NCBI GenBank assembly: GCA_000711775.1
Contig: ARYC01000557.1
Span: forward strand, 53,379-117,378
Reading direction: 5' to 3'
Length of the DNA stretch: 64,000 nt
DNA from: Oxytricha trifallax
Lineage: Eukaryota > Ciliophora > Spirotrichea > Sporadotrichida > Oxytrichidae
The stretch's first letter is position 1. Every line of letters starts with the position of its first letter. The position numbers were made by a program, and so were the translations under genes. Below, piece by piece: positions 50,690 to 61,929 of the stretch. The notes below the pieces were generated by a model. It saw only the letters and a list, made by a program, of their open reading frames with translations, searched no databases and had not been told where the DNA came from.

Positions 50690-50797
50690 TGATCCAGCCA
50701 GTTGATCAGCATTAAGCCTCTAAATAATAATAATTAATAATCTCAACAAATGCGAGCACTAACTCAGGCTGGAACGCGATTGCAATGGCTATCTGAT
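50690..50797 (-). CDS. Duplicated C-terminal MDS of nucleoside hydrolase (second copy)
   Basis: Minus strand reads QIAIAIAFQPELVLAFVE, then, after a short spacer, QRLNADQLAGSRS. It is nearly identical to 52220-52347, which fits the nucleoside hydrolase at 53270. It begins with the same 14-bp pointer sequence as that copy (ATCAGATAGCCATT on the minus strand). No upstream hydrolase sequence is attached here. Confidence 0.7.
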
Positions 50798-51419
50798 TAT
50801 ATATAATTTTAATTCTCTTGATATTGAAATCCTTTCCGTGAAATAAAATACTTATTATAAATGAAATTAAAAATCTAAAATATTAAATCACCATAAAGTA
50901 AAATAGTCTAATTTAATGTAATAAGTGACTGCAAAAGACTTTTTATTAATCTCTTAAAAAATTTCAATCAAATTTGATGTATTCCTATCTTATAAAATCA
51001 ATTTCTGGTACATCTAACTTTATTAATTTCTTTTATTCCATTTTGTACTCTTCATAGCTCTCGAAAGGCATTTTCTCTGATTCATTTAATTTATTAAATT
51101 TGTGCAAATCATTATTAGATATTTTAATTCAATTGCTTTAAGGCAAATTTAAGTCATAGTTATATATAAATATATAAATAATAATTCCGCATTTCCATCA
51201 TGATTGTAGCTCATTATATAGCCGATAAACTTTCCCTAGATAGCACTCTAGACTGGCAAGTATACTGTGTATATTCTTCCACTATGTGTATTTCTACAAG
51301 TTACAATAAACTCTTAATTAAAATAAAATTATGTATTTTTATACTCGATACTTTTTGTACTTTATTTGGCAAATTAAATTAAAGTACCATAAATAAGTGA
51401 AAGTAAATAAATCATAATA

Positions 51420-52140
51420 ACTCATCCCTGATGCGAATATATGATTAAAGAAACAGTAGCTTCTGGTAGTGAGCATGAAGATCTAATATTTCTATAGATT
51501 TAGGGTTTGGATAGGTAAATCCATAACCTCTATGAAATTCACCATCCTCAAAATTAGCAAATTCAATCTATAAATCCCTAAGAATACTAATATTTATGAT
51601 TGGAAAATTACTTAAAGTAAAAGTAACTCTTAACATTCTTTGCATAAATTGCTTTTTACGAGATTTTATACTCTGCTTAATTTAATGCTTATATATTAAA
51701 TAAAGAAAACTAAAATATGCAGAGTATTTATAAATGCAATTCCCAAAATTAGTCAGTCTAGATTTCTCATGATCATTAAACTCGTAGATCGTCTCTCCTA
51801 ATTTATCTTTATAGATTGGAAGTGGATATTTAGGTATTCCAACTCCATACCCTGTATCTACTAAGTAATCTTAATTATCGAGTGTTGCTATGACCAAGGA
51901 GTGCCAGAAAATATAAATATACTTATGTATTTCGCATTAATTGCTTTTTCTGAAATATATTCATTGTTTTATATAAATTAATCAGAAATCTAAGTCTTCT
52001 CTAAAAGGCCCTTCAATGAACTTAGTAATAGCACTTAAAATGCATTTTACATTGAATCCTAAATTCTTTAAAACATAGTATGTGAGAGCTGTGTGCTCGC
52101 AACACAAACCTCCCTCTCCCTAAACTACCATTCTCTACAC
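51420..52140 (-). CDS. Arylamine N-acetyltransferase paralogue B
   Basis: Minus strand: VQRMVVQGEGGLCCEHTALT (52135-52080) carries the catalytic Cys in GGLCCE, followed by YYVLKNLGFNVKCILSAITK. HSLVIATLDNQDYLVDTGYG (51905-51845) supplies His and Asp, then VGIPKYPLPIYKDKLGETIY. A C-terminal segment reads IEFANFEDGEFHRGYGFTYP (51570-51500). Segments are split by AT-rich IESs. Same order and spacing as paralogue A, so the two arose by tandem duplication. Confidence 0.85.
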
Positions 52141-52219
52141 AAGATAGAAATAATTAATATATCGAGTTAGTTTTATTAAATTCAGTAATCATATATTTAA
52201 TTAAATTATTGTAATTATT

Positions 52220-53275
52220 GTTAAAACTCCTTGATCCAGCCAGTTGATCAGCATCAAGCCTCTAAATTATAATAATAATAATAATAATAATCTTAACAAA
52301 TGCGAGCACTAACTCAGGTTGGAACGCGATTGCAATGGCTATCTGATTATTATTTTTATATAATTCTATTTTAATTGAGTGGTATAAATATTTAATTAAA
52401 ACAGCCTCTAGATAAGCCATTAAAGTCTATTAGTTGCGGTGATTGTTCTCTATTCTCTTTTAGTACACATCTGAATCACTGCTCAAGCAATCTTGCAGGT
52501 ACTCTTTCAATATTATAATAAATTATAAATAATAAATTTTTATTTCATATTTAAATAAGCGTAAGTTACAATTTACAAGATAATTTAATTATTTTAATGC
52601 TACTTCATCTATCTTTGTGATGATTCTTGATTTTGGAACAGTCTCATCAACTTCTTGATCTAATAATTGATTTAATTAATATTTATGCAAAATATTAAAA
52701 TAATTATTGATTTTAGCGATTTATAAAATTACTCATAAAAAATTTTACTTCTTTACTTTTTTATATAATAGTATTATGATAATTGATAAAAGCTTCTAAG
52801 TTCAGGATGATCATCCACTACTCTGCATTATTTCTCAACAAACTTACATTAATAATTGTATTGTTTTATCTAATGGCTATCTGATCATAGATAGGGTATT
52901 TTCCACCTTCAGCTTAACATGAAACACTGTAGCTACCTTTCACCATCCTTGCAATTTCATTGTCTTGATCAAATATATTGGAATAATATACAAATGAAAT
53001 TACTATATTTGAAGTATATGATTTCTTTTTACTCAAAACCTTCAAATTAATGTAGAATAATGCTTATTACAACTTAATAATTGTAAATATAGCTGCTAGT
53101 TCTTCTTGAGTGAGTGCGTGATAGAAATTGTAGCATAACTCGTATGAAACAATAGTCATCTTTTCTCCCAGTTATTCTAATAGTATCTTGGCTGAGGTGC
53201 TGTCCATGTAGAAATTATACTCTGAGCACCAGTTGGGTGCGTTGCCTTGGCCTTAGTGAGTTCCACCCATTTAAA
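52220..53275 (-). CDS. Inosine/uridine-preferring nucleoside hydrolase family protein, C-terminal part
   Basis: Hydrolyses the N-glycosidic bond of nucleosides in purine/pyrimidine salvage. Minus strand: MGGTHQGQGNAPNWCSEYNF with YMDSTSAKILLEQLGEKMTI (53270-53160) matches the family block MGGxxxxxGNxxxxAEFNFxxDP. IFDQDNEIARMVKGSYSVSC with GGKYPIYDQIAI (52990-52870) and QIAIAIAFQPELVLAFVE (52347-52295) match the YDPxAIAxxLxP block, with Asp replaced by Gln after it. A 14-bp pointer joins the last two. Islands at 52660-52590 (QLLDQEVDETVPKSRIITKI) and 52500-52420 lie between and may be further MDSs. The N-terminal DTDxGxDD nucleoside/calcium site is not found here. Confidence 0.75.
52334..52885 (-). 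other. Pointer pair AATGGCTATCTGAT (14 bp) in the hydrolase gene
   Basis: The exact 14-mer is at 52334-52347 and 52872-52885, and again at 50784-50797. Joining through it gives YPIYDQIAIAIAFQPEL in frame. Such a long pointer is typical of scrambled junctions. Confidence 0.8.
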
Positions 53276-53289
53276 TTTATATTAATTAA

Positions 53290-54350
53290 TACAAATAATG
53301 AAAAGTTTGATTTTTTTGTTTAAAAAGCTATAAATAATAGATATATAGGGAAATATGGGGGGAGGTCAATTTTATTTTTTAAAATATAGTAATTAAAATA
53401 ATATAAAAATAATGATAAATCATAAGAATTTTAGCAAATTAAAAAGCAAAGTAAATTAAATAAATATTACTAAAGTTAAAAATAGAATAGCTGTACAATC
53501 TGAAATTTAAAAACTATCTATTCTTATCTTTCTAATTTTAATTACAAATTTTAATTTATTATATTATGGTACTTAAGGAAATCATCTTTAATTAGTATTA
53601 TGGATATTACTATGTTTTTTTGTAGGTGTTTTTATATTAAAATTTATTCCTTTCTCTCATATTTCAATGCTTATTTATTGTAAGATTTAATTAAATTTAT
53701 AGATATTTACATTAATTTTATCGAAAACTACTATAATTACTTATAGTATGGTAAATTTTTGGTTTTTTATGATGAAAAAAGCATATTAAAAAATAAATTT
53801 ACAATTACAAAATACTGATTCATAACACTTTAAAGTCGATCTCTTGTTTATTTATTTAGTTTATGAGCATCTCTATCGAACCAATTTTTAAACTGTTCAT
53901 CGTTTTCTTAATATAAGAATAATATCATGAAATATGTAAAAGTTGAAATATTTGGTATGATAATTTATAAAGACATTTTATCATTTAAAAATTTATTCTT
54001 TAATTTCTAGTATTTATTGCTTTTGTGCTAAAAATAAGAGGAAAGCTTTAATATTATGGCGGTATATTAATTTCATTAAAAAAAGAATTTATATTAATTT
54101 TTTAGATTTTTTATAAACATAAATTACAGTCATGATTGTTTCAATGATATTTGGCTATTTACAAATATCATCTGTCAATATAAAATTCTCAAATCTATGA
54201 ATAAAATAACATATTTTTTTAAAAATAAAACAAAGATTGTTAAAAATTATTCATTTCAATTTTCCATAGAATCTCAATTTTTACAATATTTAAATATTTA
54301 TTTTATCTTTAATAAATTATATTATTAAATTTTCTTAATTATCATCAACA
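53290..54350. other. AT-rich intergenic DNA
   Basis: No supported coding. Composition is above 80% AT, with poly-A/T runs. It separates the hydrolase from NAT paralogue C. Confidence 0.5.
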
Positions 54351-54359
54351 ACCCTTATT

Positions 54360-57300
54360 ATCTATCGATCAGGGAATATAATTCCAGTATTAATGTATAT
54401 ATCCCCTATATATTCTTCAAAATTATAGAAATATTTCTCTGTTATAACTCCGAAGTAGGATGATCTGCGGTAGCAGACAAGCTTTTAAACTTCCTTAGGA
54501 GCGTGTTCATAATTATTTTTATCAAATAAAAAAAGATTTAAAAAATTACAATGAGAATTATTTTGAATCGAATTTGTAGCTTTTTATGAAATTTAATCAG
54601 ATAGAGAGAATAAATGACATTATAAATAGTTATTATAATTATTAAATTCATAGGTAATATAGCCAAAGGGTGTCGGTTGGCCTACAAATATAAATCTATT
54701 AGCGACACATGAATATTTTTTCTGGAATAAATGTGTAATATATCTCTCGTAAATATCTTCTCTTGTTTAAGCCATTACTCAATATACTTATTATTAAATG
54801 TTGATTTAAACGATTAGGAATTATTATAATGGCAATATAAACATAGACAAAAATATGCAAATCTATTATATTTTTTAAGATATTTTTATGACTGAAATAT
54901 AAAAGAGTCTATTTTTTAAAAATTATTTCTCAATAACTCAAACACATAAATAATAAAAATATGGTAAATTTAACAATAAAGCAAACATAAATGATAATAA
55001 TAATAATAATAAATCATCGATTGTAATTATATATATTTTAAAGCTATTTTAATTTTAATGCATATGAATTGAGAATTATCAAAGTTTTAATTACTTAATT
55101 CGATTATGAGTTTTTATGGGATAATAAATAATTGAAAATTAATAAATCTAAATTTAAAAAAATAATTTTTATTACTGGTTTTGGAATGGCATAGTATTGA
55201 TAGATAATACCATCTGGTTATCTGTAGCTCAAGTGATAGTGATCTTAAAATTATAGAAATCTAAAAATTTAAATAATTATTTTTTGTAATTTTTGCAATC
55301 TCCATATTTGGAAAATATATATCTCTCTGCGCTTATAGTTGATGTTTCATAAATATTTAATTTTACTACTTATATTTCAAACTCAATTTAATATGCCTAA
55401 CAAAATATAATTATTATTCATAAACTTCTTCATGAAAATCTACTTTAACAGGGTATCTGAGAGAAAGCTGACCATAACCCACATCAACTATATAAGCACT
55501 ATCTCCCAATTTAAATCATCTTAAATTTAGCAAAATTTATTAATTTATAGGGGGAACAAGAAATTATTCAAATAATTTGACGAAACATATGGAATGTGTG
55601 CAACCTTTTTCAGGGGTATATCCGTAGGGCTTACCTGCTAAGATTTATGCGAAAGAAAGATATACTTCAAAACCAATCAACTTTAGAATGTCGTAGATTA
55701 GAACCGATATTTCATATTGTATGTAAACTTAATAATTCTAATTATTTTGTTTCAACTACCATTCAAAACCCCAAAACCCCTTAGTGAGGTTTATAAGTGC
55801 TTTGATTTGTAGGGTATAGTTGGGGTCTTATTGGGGTTAGTAGAGAAATTAGGCCAATTTACAAAATGAGAAATAGAAATTAGCGAAATTTAGGGTCGAT
55901 TTATGATGAGAAATATTTAGATTTACTGCTTCAACTTAGGTATGGTACGAGTATTAATATAGATTAAGTCAAACCAATATTGAATTATGCAGCTATTGCA
56001 AAGCTCTTACACAAGAGTGCCTCTACTGTTAGATATCACTGCATGTTAGCTGTTTAGCATTTTAATTCTGGTACTTGAAAGCATCCTGCTAGAAAATAAA
56101 AGTTCTCACAGCATCATATTGACTACCTCTGTGACTCTAAGACTTTAAAGTATTGGGCACACTTTCCTCTAGACTAGCGAGCTGTAATGTTTCATCGCAA
56201 GTTTCCTGATATGCGCATCTCTCCTTAGACTATAGCCAACATTTATAGAAGAAATGGTATTACTTTCAAGACTGTCAACAGAGTGAAGAGAGTGATTGAT
56301 TTTACAGTGCCATTTTATAGTAATAATTTAAACTATATATATGATTAAATGCAGAGAGCTATTGATAATAACATCAAGTTCATACATGCAGATGAAGCTG
56401 TGTTTACTTTCAACACTTTTATTAATAAGTCTAGGTATAAGAAGTATGATAATATAGAAGTTTATGACTAAAAAGTGAAGGTAGTTACCCATGCAATTTT
56501 AGCTAGTATAAGTGAAGATTCAGGCTTAGAGAGTTATGTGATTCACCCTCGCTCTATTAAGCGAGAGTAGTATATAGAGTTCCTACATAAGCTCAGAGAG
56601 AAGTATAGCAACCAAGAGATCATCCTGTTTGTTGATAACCTGTCAGTTCATAAGACTAAGGAGTCTAAGAAAGCTTATGAAGACCTAAATATAACTCCTG
56701 TTTATAACGTTCCTTATAGTCCTTAATTTAATGGAATAGAATTCTACTGGAGTTAAATCAAGACTCACTACAAGAAGCTGCTGCTGTATCATCTTATGCA
56801 TGACTTGCCTATCGATACAGTAGACTTGATTCAGAGTAGCTGCAAGAGAGTAAGCGTAGATAAGACAACAGTTTGTGCGAGAGAAGGAAGAATGAATGTT
56901 TATAAATAAGTTTTAGATTTAAACGAATGAATATATTCACATATTAAATTGGCCCATAAAGGGGTTTGGCTTCTCTTTCTTCTCCTCTTCTTAAGGCTTG
57001 CTTGGACCCATATTTCTTCTCTTTGTGCCAGCTCCTGCATCTATGTTCATTTCTTCTAGCTTTTAGACATCTTTATAAAGTCTTTTGCTCACTTCATAAA
57101 TAGTCTATGACTTTCTCTCTCTGTGAACCTTCGCATGCTCTTTCATTAGGAATATACCAGTTCCAGGTTTCCCTACAAAGTTATGAATCAAAGCTTACTA
57201 GAGAGGAATGGGTGCTTCTTAAGCTCAGCGAGCCAGGTCTCGCTTATTAGTATGCCTTGCTTCTTTTAATCTTCAGGAGAAATAGAGTAGCGTTTTTTGT

Positions 57301-60055
57301 GAGCTTCTTCAATGATCTCTCTGAGATAACTCTCTCTTAAAGTGCCAAGAACTCCAAAGAAGAAGCTCCTTTCTGGAAGCTTGTTAGAGAGTTGTTTCTT
57401 GGTAGGAAGATAAACTACCAACTCTTCATCTTTCATCGCATCCTCGTAGAGATTAGTGACTGAAATCTCTGGGTAGTTTGGTATATCTATCAACTTTATT
57501 TCACTGTTTTTGAAGGCTTTCTTCTCATCGCAGAGTATAGCTTTTAAGAATGAAATTTTGGTACCTTCCATCGTTGGAAGGAATAAACCCACTATAGTAT
57601 ATGATTAAGTATATGTCACATGCTTACCATGCTAAGTGAGGTATCGATAGAGATCTTCCTTGCTTCTAAATCTTGAGATCATTTCTTAAGCTTCAACCCT
57701 CTTCATTGCAGTACTTATAGATTCCATCCTTGTTCCTTCTCTTGTTATTGAATTTCAAATTTTAATATATAGAGTTCTGGATCCTACTGTTAAAAATCTT
57801 AGTATTAAATATGGGCATCTTATAGGAGGTCAACCTGGTAAGGATACGTGGAGAAAGCTGGCAGAAGCTGTAACAAACTTCAGAGATGGAGCTCCATTTT
57901 TATCAATTTAGTTCCATTAAATTAGTACTAAATTTGTTTAAATTTGATTAGTACCGGTACTAAATTCGTTTAAATTTAATTGGTACCAATTTAATAGTAC
58001 CAAAACTTAATTAGTACCTAGTTTTAAACTAATGAGGTTTTAATGGAAAAGTTCCAAAATGGTTCAAAACCTAATTGGTACCAGTACCAACCTGAATTTA
58101 TTCTCAGTTGGTACCAAAATTAAAAATATTAAGCATAAAATTAGAAAATTTATAGTTATAAACTAAGTATAAATATGATGTCTAACACCTAAGAATCAAC
58201 CATTGTTGTTGCAGTGCCAGCTCCTATACAAAGTTAGTATAGCCAGTGAGGTTTTTACTTATTAATAATAGAAATTTAAATTGAATTTAAACATGGCGGC
58301 TAACTTAAATCGTAAGGCAGTTTCTCTTGGAACAGGTTAATCATTGCTCAACTTTGGCTCCTCCAAGAAACCAGAAGTAATTTATATTGAAAAGGAGGTA
58401 GAGCTAAGAGCTCTAGAGTTTGAAGCTGAGGTCTTTAAAATTTAAGTTTAAAACAAGAAGTTGAGTGCTGAGATGGGAGTTTAAACATAAGTTGAATTGG
58501 TTGAGGAAGATAAGGAACAGCAACCAATAGAAAAAATTAAAACATTTTAATGTGAAGACTGCTAAAATTTCTTCTCAACTGAGTCTAGCTTGAAGAGACA
58601 CATCAAAGAGGTACACTCTGGTAGAGCTAAGATCTACTTCAAGCATGATAAAGTAGATGGTAGATACTAATGCACTACCTGCATGAAGTCTTATACTCAC
58701 TCAGCTAAAGTAAAGAGACATATGCAAAAGCATCATCTAAGCGAATTCCTGATTAAAGATGAGGAAACTTAAAAGCTTGTACCTGCTAAAAGAAAAAATA
58801 ACTCTCTTGATTCACAAATAGAGCAGTAGGAGAGACTTAAGAGATAGAAGCGGTTTGAGTCAATGAACCAACCAGCAAATGGTATGTATATTGCATGCTT
58901 ATAAGAGAGAGCAATGTATATACCTGCATTAAATGCAGTCGACATAAGCAGCTGTATTGAAAACTATTTGAATATTGACGTACCTAACAAGGTAAAACTT
59001 ATAGTTGTTGATGAATTCGCATACAAGGTATATCCATTCAAGTATCTCATTAAGAACGAGCAATATTAAAATGAGTTTGCAAATGAATACATAGTACTGA
59101 GAGAGGCTTAGAAAAGATAATGCAAGAACTTAGCTAAGCTCGACGGAGTTATACTTGGTCATGGTTTTATTGCTTTGAGACTCAAGAAGTTTGAAATGAC
59201 TCTAAGAGAGTATCTCTACCATAATAGATATCCTGATGATTTGAATGAGATACTCACAGATATGACTAAGGGTGTGAAAGAGCTCCATGATCTAGGGTAT
59301 GTTCATAGAGATTTGAAGCCAGAAAATGTAATGCTAAATCTCTGCCCTTTAGAAGTAGTAGTCATAGATTTCAACAGAGCAATAAGACAAGAGATAGTGA
59401 CTTTAGCTAAGGTTTTAGGCACTCCAGGATACTTCCCTATAAGAGAGAAATGGACAAATGGCTCTGTATAATGGGATGTTTGGGCGGTAGCTGCAATTAT
59501 CTTAGAGTGCGATATGGAAAGTATGTCATACTTTGGAACAAAACATGAGAAATAATCAATAAGTTTGGCTGCTAAACATATTAAGCAAGATGAAATATGC
59601 AATGAAATTAAGAAGATAGTTGAGATGGTCATCGTAAAAGCTCCAGCATATCCACGATAATCATTGGATGATATACTAGAACAACTACAGACTGCTAAAT
59701 TCAAGAGGTATCACAAAGATAAGCAGATAAAATTTGTTTGAATTAAGTACAGTAATACTCATTAAATATTCATTAAATTCATAAAAAACATGCGTTTTCT
59801 CTACTAACCCCAATAAGACCCCAACTATACCCTACAAATCAAAGCACTTATAAACCTCACTAAGGGGTTTTGGGGTTTTGATTCTCTACACGAGGTCGTG
59901 GAAGTCGAATGAGAGTGGCTGCCTGAGTTTGAAGTGGAAGTGGAAGTTCTGGTAGGGCACGGCCAGTACGTGTCTGTTCACCACCATGTGCAGGGTCTCA
60001 ACCGAGGGAGTCAGTTTTAGGTGGCGAGGCAGACCCACAGACTCTAGATAAGATG
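54360..60055 (-). CDS. Arylamine N-acetyltransferase paralogue C, interrupted by TBE copy 3
   Basis: The N-terminal part lies right of the transposon (60055-59881): VETLHMVVNRHVLAVPYQNF and LSFDFHDLVQRMV, the classic NAT HxxHxxAVPFxN region. Left of it (55763-55584) the frame continues VVE, then AT-rich DNA, then YEISVLIYDILKLIGFEVYL and PEKGCTHSICFV with the catalytic His. LGDSAYIVDVGYGQLSLRYP (55520-55440) supplies the Asp. RYITHLFQKKYSCVANRFIF (54760-54665) and KYFYNFEEYIGDIYINTGII (54430-54370) are the C-terminal part. The RxGGxC segment with the catalytic Cys is not found: Gln precedes YE where paralogue A has Cys. The N-terminal MDS is unusually GC-rich. Confidence 0.8.
55764..55849 (+). 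repeat. TBE terminal inverted repeat, left
   Basis: Starts with two C4A4-type telomeric units and continues TTAGTGAGGTTTATAAGTGC. It matches the inverted right end (about 59796-59880) almost base for base. Confidence 0.9.
55866..56930 (+). CDS. TBE 42-kDa DDE transposase with in-frame TGA at codon 71
   Basis: 354 codons from MRNRNQRNLG to LDLNE and TGA. Helix-turn-helix YAAIAKLLHKSASTVRYHC at about residues 45-63. Catalytic Asp in FIHADEAVF, Asp in ILFVDNLSVH and Glu in PQFNGIEFYW form the D..D35E triad of the IS630/Tc1 superfamily to which TBEs belong. Codon 71 (56076-56078) is TGA between SGT and KHPARKQKF. Both sides are conserved in one frame, so readthrough, a sense meaning for this TGA or use of a downstream start must be considered. 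The protein acts in the nucleus on TBE ends and possibly on IES junctions. Confidence 0.88.
56935..57200 (-). CDS. Additional minus-strand ORF following the 22-kDa ORF
   Basis: In the -1 frame relative to the 22-kDa ORF the sequence reads HNFVGKPGTGIFLMKEHAKV, RERKSQTIYEVSKRLYKDVQ and GAGTKRRNMGPSKPQEEEKE, ending FNM and TGA. The first in-frame Met is in FLMKEH. All three copies keep the first part in the same frame. It could be a separate small protein, or the C-terminus of the 22-kDa protein reached by frameshift. Confidence 0.5.
57188..57727 (-). CDS. TBE 22-kDa protein
   Basis: 179 codons, MESISTAMKRVEAQEMISRF to KKHPFLSSKL, TGA at 57190-57188; the size fits the 22-kDa ORF described for TBEs. 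No known domain; charged with a mixed hydrophobic pattern (FLKAILCDEKKAF, EISVTNLYEDAMKDEELVVY). Function unknown. Downstream on the same strand an overlapping frame stays open (HNFVGKPGTGIFLMKEHAKV to MGQFNM, 57180-56935) and looks coding. Confidence 0.85.
57900..58290. promoter_or_regulatory. Intergenic region with repeated GGTACC motifs between divergent TBE ORFs
   Basis: About 230 bp (57905-58130) contains at least six GGTACC/GTACC/GGTAC motifs in both orientations, mixed with AAATTTG(T/A)TTAAATTT blocks. All three TBE copies keep it (14150-14380, 25320-25560). It lies upstream of the divergent 22-kDa and 57-kDa ORFs, so a shared promoter or protein-binding region is plausible. Confidence 0.5.
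58293..59741 (+). CDS. TBE 57-kDa zinc-finger and kinase-like protein, intact
   Basis: 482 codons from MAANLNRKAVSL. Residues about 90-150 hold two C2H2 fingers: CEDCQNFFSTESSLKRHIKE plus VH, and CTTCMKSYTHSAKVKRHMQK plus HH. The C-terminal half is kinase-like: HRDLKPENVMLNL (catalytic loop), VVIDFNRAI (DFN instead of DFG), and GTPGYFPIREKWTNGS with WDVWAVAAIILE. No clear glycine-rich loop was seen, so it may be a divergent kinase or pseudokinase. Ends at TGA 59739-59741. TBE 57-kDa proteins are known to combine these two domains; their role in transposition is unknown. Confidence 0.9.
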
Positions 60056-60059
60056 ATTT

Positions 60060-61920
60060 TTAATAATGTAAAAATAAAATCAGAATCTATATAGTTTTTT
60101 AATATTTAAAGTGGATACTTATTGAATTATAATAATAAATATATTAATAGAAATAGTGGAATAACAAATATGTGAAAGTAAAGCTATTTTTAGAATGATT
60201 AAAGTTATAATATTTTATATTCTAAGATTACGTTAATGGAACTCGCTTGATTTTTTTATTCTAGAATTTATGATCACTTTTTTACTCGTATCATTTTCAA
60301 TAAGCACTTAAAACACAAATTTCGAACATTTTATTTAAAAATTTAATCATTTTTTTCCTTTTTAGTTATTTTATTATTACTCTGAATAAACTTATTCATT
60401 ATGAAAGAGAGAAATATAAAAATTTATTATATATATTCATTCATATTTTATTTTGTTAAATGCTTACATATTTTGCTCACTTATTTTTTAAATTTCTAGA
60501 TAATATTATTTATAAAATATTTTCTTGCATAAGTAAAATGATTTATCGCTAATGTTCAAAAAATGCAATTCATTTTTTTAATAGTCTAAAAATAATTTTT
60601 TAATAATACTTTTTCCAAAAATATTAATTTTTTGGAATATGATAATCATGATAATTTTTATGTGTTACAATAAATATATTAAAAAATAAAGATTATATTA
60701 ATTCAGATCAGGATAAATTTGAATTTTAAAATAGAATGTGAAAGAATAAATCAAACAACCCCATTCTCATTCATATAAATATCTCCGTCAGTATTTCAAA
60801 ATCATTTTAAGTGTACTTAGGCTACTAATTTCCTTAGAGTTATCTAAAAGTTGATATATTTTTAAATATCAAAAATAATATAAACTTTATTTTATCAAAT
60901 TACATATTAATTCCAAAGCTGAGATGTAATTAAGCTAGTTCTTGCAAAAAATTTTCTAAATCTCTTTTTTATCTCAAAATAAACAAGGATTTAAAAAAAT
61001 ATTCTTATTATAATTTGATAAACATGGTTGTTTTATTTTTTTCATGAATTACTTTATAAATCTATGGCTTTTCAAGATAAATATGAATATATAGATTATT
61101 GTCAAATTTATTATACTTTCAAACCATCAATAAATATCCTTTTAGTTAAAATGTGCATAAACTATCAAAAAGTATTTTGGATTTGACTCTTTTTATAATA
61201 TAAAACTAAAATATTTATCAGAATCACATATGTAAAATTTATAATCAGTCTTACTATTCTTAAAATTTATAAAAATTACTTTTAGAATTCTGTATAAAAA
61301 AAATAAAATATTATAACTTTTAATTTTCATAAATTTTCAGGCAGTAGTTAACCATTTGTGATTTTTAATTTATCTAGTGATATCAGAACTCTCTCCTCAA
61401 GAAAAATTTACTCAAGTTTTTTAATATTTATTATGTCACTTTTTATACCTTTATTCATATGTAACCAATATACTATTTGCTAATCGCATTCAAAATTAAA
61501 AATATATAATGAGCAAAAAATTTTGTTATAAATATAATATGTTTTATTTTTAATTTAAGCATCAATTTTTTATGTAAATTCAAGATTATTATCGTAATAT
61601 CTGATTATGGACGGATCTGGAAGTATTGCATATGATAATTCTATTTAATATTTCTAAAATAGCGAGAACTATATTTTTATATATATATAAAGAAAGTGGT
61701 GAAATCTTTGTATATATAACTTTTTTATTGTTTTTTTTAAACAAAGGAATAAATGGCATTTTATAATAAGATTATCATATTTGAATTAAATAATTTTATT
61801 CTTTTCCTATTAAAGTGTAAGAAAATATTATTTTAGCTTTATATTTTAATTAAAAATCTTATTAAATTAAATTACAATTCAGTCTTCATGTATAAAGATA
61901 AATGCTTTTACCCATTTCAA
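60060..61920. other. AT-rich intergenic DNA
   Basis: No supported coding island on either strand; over 80% AT with many homopolymer runs. Confidence 0.55.
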
Positions 61921-61929
61921 ATGAATAAT

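Larger units (their letters stand above)
55764..59880 (+). mobile_element. TBE transposon copy 3 (best preserved)
   Basis: 4117 bp, with near-perfect terminal inverted repeats of about 85 bp starting CAAAACCCCAAAACCCC. Direct target repeat ATT at 55761-55763 and 59881-59883. It sits inside NAT paralogue C: joining flanks through one ATT gives the conserved ACCATTCTCTACAC sequence present intact in paralogue B. All three ORFs are open in the ciliate code, apart from the family's in-frame TGA in the transposase. Confidence 0.97.

Noticed and set aside
59303..59704. Minus-strand ORF of 133 codons.
   Set aside because: Antisense of the intact TBE kinase-like ORF on the plus strand.
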